Assembly (NCBI GenBank): GCA_030654225.1
Contig: JAURXY010000017.1
Coordinates: 1-57,175 of the forward strand
DNA from: a bacterium
GTDB lineage: Bacteria; Patescibacteriota; Minisyncoccia; Moranbacterales; UBA2206
Length of the DNA stretch: 57,175 bases
Direction: 5' to 3'
In this document: one piece after another, positions 16,672 through 26,671 of the stretch
Position numbering within the stretch: position 1 is the first letter of the stretch
Layout: each line of letters opens with the position of its first letter
Position numbers and translations under genes: made by a program
The notes under the pieces: generated by a model
What the model saw: the letters and a program-made list of their open reading frames with translations, nothing else
Told to the model about the DNA's origin: nothing
The model's database searches: none

Positions 16672-18930
16672 TTAATTTTTTACTACTACAAACTCCTTGC
16701 GATCTTTATACTCTTCGCTTTTGCCGGCGTTCCATTGCTCCACTGGCCGGATATAGCCCACGATTCGAGAATAAACTTCGCATTTTTGTTCAATCACGCA
16801 TTTTGGACAAGTCTTATGTTCCCCTTCAATGTATCCGTGATGAGGACAAACACTGAAAGTCGGCGAAAGGGTGAAGTATGGCAGGTGATATTTACTAGCT
16901 ATGGTTCTCACCAAATTTTTAGTGGTTTCAATGTCATAAATTCTTTCTCCTAAAAATCCATGAAGCACTGTCCCTCCGGTATATTTAGTTTGCAAACTAT
17001 CTTGCAAATCCAGCGCTTCAAAAATATCATCGGTGTGTCCTACGGGCAATTGTGAAGAATTAGTGTAATATGGCTGGGCTCCTTTTTCTACTGCGCCATT
17101 ATTGGCAAAAATCATTTTTGGAAAACGTTTTTGATCTTTGAGTGCCAAACGATATGACGTACCTTCCGCAGGAGTAGCTTCCAAATTATATAGATTGCCA
17201 GTTTCCTCTTGATATTTGATCATTTTTTCTCGCATATGAATCAAAATTTCTTCGGCAAATTTCAAACCTTTCTTGCTAGATGTTTTTTCTCCCATAAAAT
17301 TTACCAACGATTCATTCATTCCTACAAGACCAATGGTGGAAAAATGATTACCCCAATATGATCCACGTCGCTTGAAAATATTTTCTAAATAAAATTTAGA
17401 ATATGGATAGAGTCCTTTTAAAGTAAAAGCCTCCACTATTTTTCTTTTTGTTTCCAAGCTTTCTTTGGCCGTATCCATAAGTGCATCCAGTCTTTTGAAA
17501 TAATCTTTTTTGTCCTTAGCAAGATACCCTATGCGCGGAAGATTAATCGTCACCACCCCGACTGATCCAGTCAAAGGCGCCGCACCAAAAAGCCCACCCA
17601 TTCTTTTGTGAAGTTCGCGATTGTCTAGTCGCAATCGACAACACATTGAACGAGCATCTTCTGGATTCATATCAGAATTCACAAAATTGGCAAAATATGG
17701 AATGCCGTATTTGGCTGTCATTTCCCAGATTGGATCAAAGCGCTTGTCATTCCAATCGAAATTTTTGTCGATGTTATAAGTTGGAATCGGAAAAGTAAAA
17801 ATTCTTCCACTAGCGTCTCCCTCTGTCATCACTTCTGCAAAAGTACGGTTGATCAAATTCATCTCTTCTTGAAATTCATCATATTTTTCTTTTTGTGGCA
17901 CTCCGCCGATTATCACATTTTGATCTTTGTAGGTTGAATGACAAGTCATATCCATCGTTAGATTGGTGAATGGTGTTTGAAAACCAACGCGAGTCGGCAC
18001 ATTGAGATTAAAAATAAATTCTTGCATTGATTGTTTTACTGCCTCATAGTCCAATTTGTCATAACGAATAAACGGCGCCATTAGTGTGTCAAAATTGGAA
18101 AAAGCTTGCGCGCCAGCAGTTTCACCTTGCGTGGTATAGAAAAAATTCACCATTTGTCCTAGAGCCGCTTTGAAATGTTTCGGCGGTTTGCAAGAAATTT
18201 TTCCAGAAACTCCAGTAAAACCCTTAGTCAAGAGATCTTGTAAATCCCAACCACAACAATAAGCCGCAATTTTGTCTAAATCGTGAATATGAAAATCTCC
18301 TTCTTCATGAGCACGCTTAATTGACTTTGGATAAACTCGATCCATCCAATATTTACTAGAAACGATGGAAGAAACATAATTATTCAGTCCTTGCAAAGAA
18401 TAGGCCATATTAGCATTTTCTTTGACCTGCCAGTCGATTTCTTTGATATAACTTTCAATCAAATCCACCGCTTCAGAAAGAGAACTTTCTGTGTCGCGAA
18501 GTTTGCCTCGCTTGTCACGATAGATGATGTAGGCCTTGGCCGTTTCATCAAAATCCAAAATCATCAAAACTTTTTCCACCAAATCTTGAATTTCTTCAAT
18601 TTGCGGAATGTAGCCTGGTTTGAAATTTTTATTGAGCAGTTGAACTAACTTATCCGAAACTTGCTTAGCTTCTTTTTTGCCAGCTTCTCTAGTTTCGCAA
18701 AAAGCTTTGTAAACAGCTTCGGTTATTTTTTTCTGATTAAACGGCACTACTTCCCCGCTCCTTTTGACAACTTTTCTGATTTTGCTTTTTACCTTAGCTT
18801 TTTTCTCCTTCCCCCTCGCTCCCTTTGCCCCCCCGCCTGCAACGCTATGCCAGTCCGCATCGCTACGCGAAGCGTTGCTGGCGGGCGTAGCATTGCGGGC
18901 AGGTTTTTTGATTTTTGTTTTTACCATCAT
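16672..18930 (-). CDS. nrdD: Anaerobic ribonucleoside-triphosphate reductase
   Basis: ATP-cone (VVKRSGEVVPFNQKKITEAVYKA), catalytic body, C-terminal CPHHG..CPKC and glycyl radical RIVGYIRPVEQWN. Confidence 0.96.
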   Translation of the reverse strand: MMVKTKIKKPARNATPASNASRSDADWHSVAGGGAKGARGKEKKAKVKSKIRKVVKRSGEVVPFNQKKITEAVYKAFCETREAGKKEAKQVSDKLVQLLNKNFKPGYIPQIEEIQDLVEKVLMILDFDETAKAYIIYRDKRGKLRDTESSLSEAVDLIESYIKEIDWQVKENANMAYSLQGLNNYVSSIVSSKYWMDRVYPKSIKRAHEEGDFHIHDLDKIAAYCCGWDLQDLLTKGFTGVSGKISCKPPKHFKAALGQMVNFFYTTQGETAGAQAFSNFDTLMAPFIRYDKLDYEAVKQSMQEFIFNLNVPTRVGFQTPFTNLTMDMTCHSTYKDQNVIIGGVPQKEKYDEFQEEMNLINRTFAEVMTEGDASGRIFTFPIPTYNIDKNFDWNDKRFDPIWEMTAKYGIPYFANFVNSDMNPEDARSMCCRLRLDNRELHKRMGGLFGAAPLTGSVGVVTINLPRIGYLAKDKKDYFKRLDALMDTAKESLETKRKIVEAFTLKGLYPYSKFYLENIFKRRGSYWGNHFSTIGLVGMNESLVNFMGEKTSSKKGLKFAEEILIHMREKMIKYQEETGNLYNLEATPAEGTSYRLALKDQKRFPKMIFANNGAVEKGAQPYYTNSSQLPVGHTDDIFEALDLQDSLQTKYTGGTVLHGFLGERIYDIETTKNLVRTIASKYHLPYFTLSPTFSVCPHHGYIEGEHKTCPKCVIEQKCEVYSRIVGYIRPVEQWNAGKSEEYKDRKEFVVVKN
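18830..18903. repeat. Palindromic GC-rich element within nrdD 5' region
   Basis: CCCGCCTGCAACGCTATGCC...CGCTACGCGAAGCG...GGCGTAGCATTGCGGGCAGG, nested palindromes. Confidence 0.75.
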
Positions 18931-18956
18931 AATGATTAAAGTATTAAAAAAATTAT

Positions 18957-19406
18957 TTATTTATCAAACGAATCTAACTCTTTTTTGAAACTCTCCACAC
19001 TTCCAAATGATTTGTAGACGCTGGCGAATCGGACATAGGCCACTTCATCTAATTCTCGGAGTTTTTTGAGAACTATCTTTCCGATTTCGCGCGTGGTAAT
19101 TTCTGGTTTTTCATTTGATCCAATTTCATATTCAATGTCTCCCAAAAGTTTCGCAACCTTTTCTTCTGACACTGGCCTTTTAGTGAGCGCTCGACGCACG
19201 CCCACTTCAATTTTGTTTTTATCATAATCCACCTTGGAGTTATCTCTTTTTACAACGGCTAGGCGAAGAAGTTCCACTTCCTCATAAGTGCTAAAACGCG
19301 CCAAACATTTCAAACATTCCCTTCTTCTTCGAGTTATTTTCCCATCGTTAGTGTCACGCGAATCTACGACCTTAGTATCATTGTGATTACAGAATGGACA
19401 AATCAT
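18957..19406 (-). CDS. nrdR: Transcriptional repressor NrdR
   Basis: MICPFCNHNDTKVVDSRDTNDGKITRRRRECLKC and ATP-cone. Confidence 0.97.
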   Translation of the reverse strand: MICPFCNHNDTKVVDSRDTNDGKITRRRRECLKCLARFSTYEEVELLRLAVVKRDNSKVDYDKNKIEVGVRRALTKRPVSEEKVAKLLGDIEYEIGSNEKPEITTREIGKIVLKKLRELDEVAYVRFASVYKSFGSVESFKKELDSFDK

Positions 19407-19494
19407 GATTTTTATTGATAAATTTAACTTTTACCCTATATATTGTATATAGTAATATCATTATACCACAAGCGAAAAATCTGCCAAGCACCAA

Positions 19495-19523
19495 AAAACA
19501 GCCTATTTTTGGCTGTTTTTTGT
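19495..19523 (-). terminator. Probable intrinsic terminator
   Basis: AAAAACAGCC TATTTTT GGCTGTTTTTT downstream of the 916-aa ORF. Confidence 0.7.
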
Positions 19524-19545
19524 GGGCTGTGGATAACTTTTAAAA

Positions 19546-22296
19546 TTAAAACCAGTTAGAAGGATTAAGTTTGCTGTCTCTAACATCATCCAATAGCGAA
19601 CCACCTGGTCCTCCAAATAAAATCATTCCTCCTGCTTCTTCATATATAGCCTTTTGATTATCATTAAAAAGATCTTCAATTTTTCCGACAACTCTATTGT
19701 TAAGATCTTCAATTTTTCCAACAAACTCACCTATCTTTTCGCCACGCGATCCAAATAACGCATTATTTGCCATACTTATTGATTCATCTTTATGCTCGGC
19801 TATAAAATCCTTAATATCCTTATTCATCGCCCCAACATTTTGCGCTACTTCACTTACGCTTCCTACAAGCTTACCTGCTTTTGCACCATTTATCAATATG
19901 GTTGCATCTTCAGTAAGCTGAACTACGGATACATTCGCAGACTCACCAACCCAAGCCTTACAAAATGCATTATTTTCTGACTGAGGATAATTGCCAGTCG
20001 AAGCACCACCAATACATGTCCATTGCATTGTCGTTGCTGGTTGATCAGTAGCTATTAATTTAAGAAAAGAAGTGACACCGTTAAGATGCCAGTCCTGACC
20101 AGCTCCATATTTGTACAATTCCGATTCGAATAATTCAACTTTTCCCACCTGACAAAATGGTTGCCTAAATGCGACTGCACTAGAAGAATAAGCTCCCCTA
20201 GCATCTCCACACTTTCCTTCCACATCATCTGCAGGATTATTAGGATTATTAGTGGTGATAACAGTTTCCGTATTAGCAGGACTATTGTTTACCATAGTTG
20301 TTGTATTTCTATGTGCATAGCATCGTTGTGTTTCGGATGTCGTAATATTTTTACAAATCCAAGTTGCATCACCATCCATTTCTGGAAAGGGTGGTTCCAC
20401 TCCTTCGATAGTACTTCCGGTCTGACAAAAATCTCCACGAAAATCTGCAGGATTTACATTTGCATTATAATATGCATCCGTAGCAATTTCATCTTTTGAT
20501 CCAGCTGGTCCGCAAAGATTAGGAGAATCTAATGTAATAGTAGCTTCTTCTTCGGCCGTCATTCGGTTAGCGACACAATTTATTGTTTCACTAGGTTTTT
20601 TTGGATTTATACAATTCCAAGTAGCTTCATTAGGCCTTTCTGGATCAACACCAAATTTAGGTGGTTCTGAAACTCCATGCAATCCATTTACACAAAGACC
20701 ATCCGCGATTGGGACATTAAGCTGAGTTGAAGAATAATCTCTTTTTGAAGCATTTCCACAACTAACACTGCCAACAGAACCAGCTGGTTCAGCGAGAACA
20801 ACCGCATTCGAACAATCCTCTCTATTGTTAGCCATCCAACTAAATATATTTATAAGCCACGAAGTCGATTTGCATTTCCAAGTTGTATTTTGTTCAACAG
20901 TAGAAGTTTGTCCATCAATTTCATAGCCTTGAGAGCAACTTCCGGTAGTTATCCCACAAGATGAATCGATTTTTTTATGTGCTACGCAAGATTTCATTCC
21001 ATTTCCCTGTCCGCAACTCCAGTTAGCATCTTTTACTACTCCTTGTTGATTTGTTACCCACGCAAGCGAAATAGGATTAGAATTTCCTAAAGAACATAGT
21101 GTATCGGTGCCAACTCCTTCTACATTTTTTTCATAAATTTTTCCGTTAGCACTTCCACAATCACTTACTGTATTGTCAACAATACCATGTGAAGCTGTGC
21201 ATATAGGACTTTCCCCGCCATTATATCCTTGGCAAGTCCAACTCACAGCTTTTCCAATCTCGGGAAAATTTATTGTTGAATAATCTGGCATTATCTTTCC
21301 TCTTGCACAAAATTTTTGCACTTCAGAACAAAAAGTTTCAGGAGAACGAAAAGCAATTTCTTCGTTTGCATAACTTCCATTAGCCTCTCCGCAAGCTCCA
21401 TCTATTTTTTCAGTATTTCTTATTCTAGACACTCCACAATACACCTCTTCTATACTTCCGTTTCCACCGCAAGACCATTCCACATCATACGAATCATTCG
21501 GAAAAAATGGAGGTCTTGTGCCACTATTTGCTATATTTTCAACCGTAATTTTTCCTATTTCTCCAGATTTGCAAAAATCTTCTGTTTCAAAATCTTTTCC
21601 AGTTATATCATAATCATATACTTTTCCATTTTCATCTCCACAGATACCCACCATGGAAGCGGTTGGTCTGACTTCTAATGTATCTGAACAAGTAGTGGTT
21701 CCTGCCGAATTTTTTGCATCAAATGTGCAGGTTTCTGTCCCAGCACCAATCCAAGTATTGCTAACGCTTGATCCATCCCCCCAGTTGGAAGTTATGGGAG
21801 AACTTAGGAGAAAATTCTCTCCATATTGCGTCCGACCATTAGGATTAAGTGTACAGACATTATTATTACACACATAGTTAGAGCAAGTGAAAGTCACAGT
21901 TTCTGCTCCCGTAAAATTCCAATGAACAAAAGCGCCACCACCTGAAGGTATACTTGCCGCTCCATATGTGAAACTGCACTTTGGTTTAGCGATAGTGGCT
22001 ATTGAATTGGAAGCAGGCGCTGCTTGCCTAGAGCCGGTACAAGACGCATCATCAGTAGTTATGGAATTATCAGAACCTAAACAATTCCAAGATACTGAAC
22101 CCCCAACAGGTGGAAAAACTCCAGCATCAGACCTTCCCATTTCACACATTCCATTTGTACTTGGCCATGTTGATTGATCATAAGGCATGTTTGTAATGTT
22201 ATTGCCACATTTTCCACTATAAGCAGCTTTTGTTTTGTTTACCAACAAGAAAAATGTAACCAACATAACCAAAGAAACAACAATTTTTTTTCTCAT
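19546..22296 (-). CDS. Large secreted cysteine-rich repeat protein
   Basis: N-terminal signal-like segment; many repeats of the CG-A-G---Y...FC--G...W-C-----C-A type. Confidence 0.85.
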   Translation of the reverse strand: MRKKIVVSLVMLVTFFLLVNKTKAAYSGKCGNNITNMPYDQSTWPSTNGMCEMGRSDAGVFPPVGGSVSWNCLGSDNSITTDDASCTGSRQAAPASNSIATIAKPKCSFTYGAASIPSGGGAFVHWNFTGAETVTFTCSNYVCNNNVCTLNPNGRTQYGENFLLSSPITSNWGDGSSVSNTWIGAGTETCTFDAKNSAGTTTCSDTLEVRPTASMVGICGDENGKVYDYDITGKDFETEDFCKSGEIGKITVENIANSGTRPPFFPNDSYDVEWSCGGNGSIEEVYCGVSRIRNTEKIDGACGEANGSYANEEIAFRSPETFCSEVQKFCARGKIMPDYSTINFPEIGKAVSWTCQGYNGGESPICTASHGIVDNTVSDCGSANGKIYEKNVEGVGTDTLCSLGNSNPISLAWVTNQQGVVKDANWSCGQGNGMKSCVAHKKIDSSCGITTGSCSQGYEIDGQTSTVEQNTTWKCKSTSWLINIFSWMANNREDCSNAVVLAEPAGSVGSVSCGNASKRDYSSTQLNVPIADGLCVNGLHGVSEPPKFGVDPERPNEATWNCINPKKPSETINCVANRMTAEEEATITLDSPNLCGPAGSKDEIATDAYYNANVNPADFRGDFCQTGSTIEGVEPPFPEMDGDATWICKNITTSETQRCYAHRNTTTMVNNSPANTETVITTNNPNNPADDVEGKCGDARGAYSSSAVAFRQPFCQVGKVELFESELYKYGAGQDWHLNGVTSFLKLIATDQPATTMQWTCIGGASTGNYPQSENNAFCKAWVGESANVSVVQLTEDATILINGAKAGKLVGSVSEVAQNVGAMNKDIKDFIAEHKDESISMANNALFGSRGEKIGEFVGKIEDLNNRVVGKIEDLFNDNQKAIYEEAGGMILFGGPGGSLLDDVRDSKLNPSNWF

Positions 22297-22389
22297 AGAT
22301 TTATTTTTTATATTTTTTTATATTAAAAATTTACTACTTTTATTATACTGCATTTTAGTTTTTTTGTATATAACCAAATTATTACAAAA

Positions 22390-22421
22390 AAATAACCCCC
22401 TTGAAATTGGGGGTTATTCTT
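22390..22421 (-). terminator. Probable intrinsic terminator
   Basis: AATAACCCCC TTGAAATT GGGGGTTATT hairpin. Confidence 0.65.
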
Positions 22422-22456
22422 GAAAGTTTTTTGAAATTAGAAGATTATGCTCCTTG

Positions 22457-22834
22457 CTATTTCACCACTATCATCATCAGTTCATTGGTTTCGCTATTAT
22501 ACTGAATGTCTATATCCTGATTTTTAGGAATATCGAACAAGGCAATTCTTTCATTGAGATAGCTTCCGTCTTCCAGTATTTTTTGCTTCACAAAAGAAAC
22601 TCCGCTGGATGGAATAGCCAAAACCAAAGCATCCCCACTCTCAGTAGCTATGCTAACTCTGTTGACATTGATGTCGGTAATTTTTCCAATAATATTTTCA
22701 ACCGGAGGAGCAATGAATTTTTCTGTTGTTGTTGTTTTACCTTTCCTAATGCCAACAACTACTGCTAATACAACAATCAAAACAACCAATGCTATCCCAC
22801 TAATTATTATAATTTTCTTTTTTTGTTCGTCCAT
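22457..22834 (-). CDS. Hypothetical single-TM protein
   Basis: N-terminal TM helix IIIISGIALVVLIVVLAVVVGI; between the two Cys-rich exoprotein genes. Confidence 0.7.
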   Translation of the reverse strand: MDEQKKKIIIISGIALVVLIVVLAVVVGIRKGKTTTTEKFIAPPVENIIGKITDINVNRVSIATESGDALVLAIPSSGVSFVKQKILEDGSYLNERIALFDIPKNQDIDIQYNSETNELMMIVVK

Positions 22835-22859
22835 TTTTTTGTTTTTAAATTTTTAACAA

Positions 22860-25800
22860 TTAATTGCTATAGAGTTGGGTTTGTGGAATTATTTCTTTGC
22901 TTTGCTTAGCATTAGACCACGCTAATTTTGCCACTGCTCCTCCTTTATTCTCATAATATTCCATCTTGATATTATATTTTTGCCCAGCCGTCAAACTTAT
23001 CATTCCGGTGTGTTCTGTGGGTCTTTGTTCAATCCATCCATCCACCACAATCTGATCGTTTACCCAAAGACGAATGCCGTCATCGCCAGTCACATGGAAA
23101 TTCCAACTACCAGTATATCTTGGTTGCACTTTTCCAGTCCAACGAACGCTGAAAGTATCTGACTCTAAAGCACCAACTGGTCTGCCATCTCCCCAATCGA
23201 AATTAATTGTAGGATTTATTTGAGTCACTTTCTTTGCTGTGAAATCAATATTGTCAAAATATTCACCCAATAGTCCGTCACCATTTCCAATGGAAGCTAC
23301 CTCTTCTGTTGGGGTTGGGGTTGGGGTTGGGGTTGGGGTTGTGTCTGTGTCTGGTGTTGAGGATTGAGAACCTTTCGTCGCACTACAAACTACTGGTTTT
23401 TTATTGGTAAAAATAGTACCCAATAAGCTTGGACGACAAACCCAATCCGTCGATCCTCCGACAATTGTTGGAAATATTGGAGTTCCAGAAGAAAGATTAA
23501 GCCCGCTTGCGCAAAAATTAGTTGATCTAAAATTCATAGCTGTTCCAGAATAACTTCCAGATGCATCTCCACAACCGGCAGTAATTTCAGAATTTTTCCT
23601 AGCAGCCGCACAAAAAGCTACTTTTCTCGGAAGAATTGTATCTGTTATCCAATTGCCGGATTCACTACATTTCCATTCTACTATTTTTCCTTCATCAGGA
23701 AATACTGGTTCAAGCGGGCTGGCTATTCCTTTGGCACAAAGAGTGTCCTCCCCAAAATCAACATCCGTTACTTCATAAAACTTTTTATTGGCTGTTCCGC
23801 ATTTAGGGTCGGAATTATTGGTTGTGTTATTATCATCTGCCACGCAAATTTTTCCTTTTTTGCGAAAGCCTGTATTGCAAGTATATTCACATTTTTTAGT
23901 GCCACAGGATTTTCCAGGAACTAGTATTGAATTGTTGGTTGCAGAAGTTAGCCCCGTATCATCACCAGCACAGAGATTGGCATTTTCAGGAACAGCCCCT
24001 CCGCAAGTTAATGCCGTGCTTTCCTCCTCTTCATCAGGTGTCGTATCTATGTTTCCATTGGAATTTCTCCTAGCATAACATTTTTGTGAAGTTGTTTTTG
24101 CTTCATCATAACAAATCCAATTCACTCGTCTTCCCATTTTCAAAACAACATTTATTGGATTAGACTCTCCGTTAACACAAAGTTTTTCAGTAAATTCGGA
24201 CACACTCCAGTCATAAGTCTTAGGCTGTGTTTTATCAAATGATCCAGCTGGACCACAAAGACCAAGATCAACTACATCTGGCGTTGTATCCACATTTTCT
24301 TCTTCATCTAACTCATTGCTATCATCGTTATCATCATTATCATCCGCATCGCTTGAACAAACCACTGTTGGAACTGGATCTTGAGTCTTGGTCCAAAAAT
24401 CATTTTCCCCATTTTCCTTGACTGCATGCATCCAATAATAATAAGTTTTTCCAATTTCTCCCTGCCAAGTATAGCTTGTTGTGGTTTTGCTTATATTATC
24501 TTCCGTAAGAGGATGGAAAGGAGGCGCAGCAGCAGGCTGAGTGTCAGTATCAATTCGCAAAGCATACCTATCTGCTCCAGTTACGCTTGACCAAGTAACT
24601 GTTACTAGACCACTTGAATTGCAAGTAGCACTAAAATTAGTCGGGGCGGATATCGAAGAAAGATCATCTGTAGTTGTGTCCTTTGCTGTCGTTGTGATAT
24701 ATTGACAGCTTTTATTAGGATCGCAACCATTTTCCCAAGCATTTACCCAACTACTACCTGGAATTAATGCCAATTCGTCTTTTGAAGCAGGACATTTTTC
24801 AGTGTTCCATGTTTCAGAGACATATGAACCTAAACATGGAAGCTTTATACCTGCAGGCACAGCTACCTCCTCAGAAACACAAGTTGACCAATTATTCGCA
24901 TTATCCATGACCTTAAACCAAATAGTAGTATTTTCAGAAAAATTCATAGATTGAGGATTTGTAATACCCACAGTGGAGTTAAAACCTTTAGCAATCATAG
25001 TGCCAGCACAACTCAAACCACTAAACCATTTATATTCAACAATACTTCCATCAGTATCAGTTCCTGTTCCAGTAAAATCAGTTTTATCCGTATTGGTCGT
25101 TTGGGTTTTAGTAATGTCAATTTTCGCAGTTGGTGGTATATTGCCAGTTGGAATCTTAGGCTTAATTGTCACTTTCACTGTTGATTCAACTATTGTTCCC
25201 GTACTACTTACACATCTCAACACATATGGTTGCTCTATCTCAATATTTCCTTCATTTTCAACAGAATAACCAAGGTTTTCGGATATTCCAGAAGAAACTA
25301 CCACAGACGCGCCATTAATCCTACAAACAGCAACATCGCCAGTAACAAAATATTTCAGACTAAAATCAGCTCCGCTTTCAACTATAGGAGATGGAGCAAA
25401 AAAGCTTCTAATAACCGGAGCTACTGAAGTTGTTGCTCCATTATCAACTGCTGTTAACACACAAGCACTACTATTCCATCTATAATCATCTGTACATTTA
25501 AAATTACATTCTCCTACTGCCGTACTAAAAGTTTTACTTTTAGTTTCGCTCCAAGTACTACTACTAGCACTCCATGTTTGATTATATGTTCCATTTTGCT
25601 GATCTCCATCATTCCACATTTCACCAGTTTTTAAAGATGCAATTCCACAAGGCATTAGCTTACTATTCACAACACAATTATTCCCTTCTAAATGATGATC
25701 CGTAAGATCACAATTCGTAGTTGAAGCCGAAACTGTCTTCGTCGCTGTGCAAGATACTGGACCCATACCATAGATATTAGCAATTGTATAATTACATATC

Positions 25801-26453
25801 CAATCAGTAGTTGGCTTGTTACTATTTGGAAATTCAGGCGTTACTCCAGATAAAACATAACCATTTTGACAAAATCCATTCCCATCAGAATTTGAAGGCC
25901 AAACAGTTTCAGTAGTAAATGTTCTTCCATCAAAAGAACCACAATATTTTATTGGTGCTGCTGGTATAAAATACTCACATTTTGCATCTGAACAATCTCC
26001 TGTTCTATTAGTCACATCTGTCCAACTGTTGACTGGGCTTGTTATAAAATTCTCATCATCACCCCCATATTGCTCACTACATTTTTTAGCAGTAGGATGT
26101 GCAGATTTAATACTATCAAAACTCGGGCAAACATAATATTTTCTACTCATATTACAAGAAAATAAAGTAGGAGCAGTCCAATTATTTCCAGTGCCATTCT
26201 GTGAACATTGCCATGATGCAGAACCCCCAACAGTTGGAAAATAAAAGCCATAGCCAGAAGAATCATAATGTGTATAGCCGTTTGCGCAAAGAGTATCCCC
26301 ACTAGGAAGAATATCAATATTAGCATCATAGTTTTTTCCAGCTGCCGTACCACATTTCCCAACTTCATTAATTGCCTCCGCGAAATTAACTTTCAATCCT
26401 CCCGCCAGAAGAAATCCAGCGAAAACTAAAAACACAAGTATCTTTTTTTTCAT
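22860..26453 (-). CDS. Large secreted cysteine-rich repeat protein with C-terminal PA14-like domain
   Basis: Signal peptide; same Cys-rich repeats as 19546-22296; TPTPTPTPTPT linker; GLLGEYFDN...YTGSWNFHVTGDDGIRLWVNDQIVVDGW PA14 signature. Confidence 0.87.
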   Translation of the reverse strand: MKKKILVFLVFAGFLLAGGLKVNFAEAINEVGKCGTAAGKNYDANIDILPSGDTLCANGYTHYDSSGYGFYFPTVGGSASWQCSQNGTGNNWTAPTLFSCNMSRKYYVCPSFDSIKSAHPTAKKCSEQYGGDDENFITSPVNSWTDVTNRTGDCSDAKCEYFIPAAPIKYCGSFDGRTFTTETVWPSNSDGNGFCQNGYVLSGVTPEFPNSNKPTTDWICNYTIANIYGMGPVSCTATKTVSASTTNCDLTDHHLEGNNCVVNSKLMPCGIASLKTGEMWNDGDQQNGTYNQTWSASSSTWSETKSKTFSTAVGECNFKCTDDYRWNSSACVLTAVDNGATTSVAPVIRSFFAPSPIVESGADFSLKYFVTGDVAVCRINGASVVVSSGISENLGYSVENEGNIEIEQPYVLRCVSSTGTIVESTVKVTIKPKIPTGNIPPTAKIDITKTQTTNTDKTDFTGTGTDTDGSIVEYKWFSGLSCAGTMIAKGFNSTVGITNPQSMNFSENTTIWFKVMDNANNWSTCVSEEVAVPAGIKLPCLGSYVSETWNTEKCPASKDELALIPGSSWVNAWENGCDPNKSCQYITTTAKDTTTDDLSSISAPTNFSATCNSSGLVTVTWSSVTGADRYALRIDTDTQPAAAPPFHPLTEDNISKTTTSYTWQGEIGKTYYYWMHAVKENGENDFWTKTQDPVPTVVCSSDADDNDDNDDSNELDEEENVDTTPDVVDLGLCGPAGSFDKTQPKTYDWSVSEFTEKLCVNGESNPINVVLKMGRRVNWICYDEAKTTSQKCYARRNSNGNIDTTPDEEEESTALTCGGAVPENANLCAGDDTGLTSATNNSILVPGKSCGTKKCEYTCNTGFRKKGKICVADDNNTTNNSDPKCGTANKKFYEVTDVDFGEDTLCAKGIASPLEPVFPDEGKIVEWKCSESGNWITDTILPRKVAFCAAARKNSEITAGCGDASGSYSGTAMNFRSTNFCASGLNLSSGTPIFPTIVGGSTDWVCRPSLLGTIFTNKKPVVCSATKGSQSSTPDTDTTPTPTPTPTPTEEVASIGNGDGLLGEYFDNIDFTAKKVTQINPTINFDWGDGRPVGALESDTFSVRWTGKVQPRYTGSWNFHVTGDDGIRLWVNDQIVVDGWIEQRPTEHTGMISLTAGQKYNIKMEYYENKGGAVAKLAWSNAKQSKEIIPQTQLYSN

Positions 26454-26605
26454 TTCTTTTTTTATAATTTATTATTTATTTGAAAAAATTAACTAACTAG
26501 AATTATTGCTCTAATTATACCTCATTTATTTTTCTCCAACAAGTTGTTTTTTTAATGGAGCTGTGGATAACTTTACCCTGTTGAATAATTTTGCTTTAGT
26601 AAAAT

Positions 26606-26638
26606 AAAAAATAATCCCGAGCACTCGGGACTATTTTA
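26606..26638 (-). terminator. Candidate ftsZ terminator
   Basis: AAAATAATCCCGAGCACTCGGGACTATTTT hairpin. Confidence 0.6.
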
Positions 26639-26671
26639 TAAAAATTTTATTGAATTTTATGAGGGGGGGGG

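Noticed and set aside
23310-23342. Telomere-like G-rich repeat
   Set aside because: GGGGTT repeats are simply the antisense of a (Thr-Pro) linker in a long ORF.
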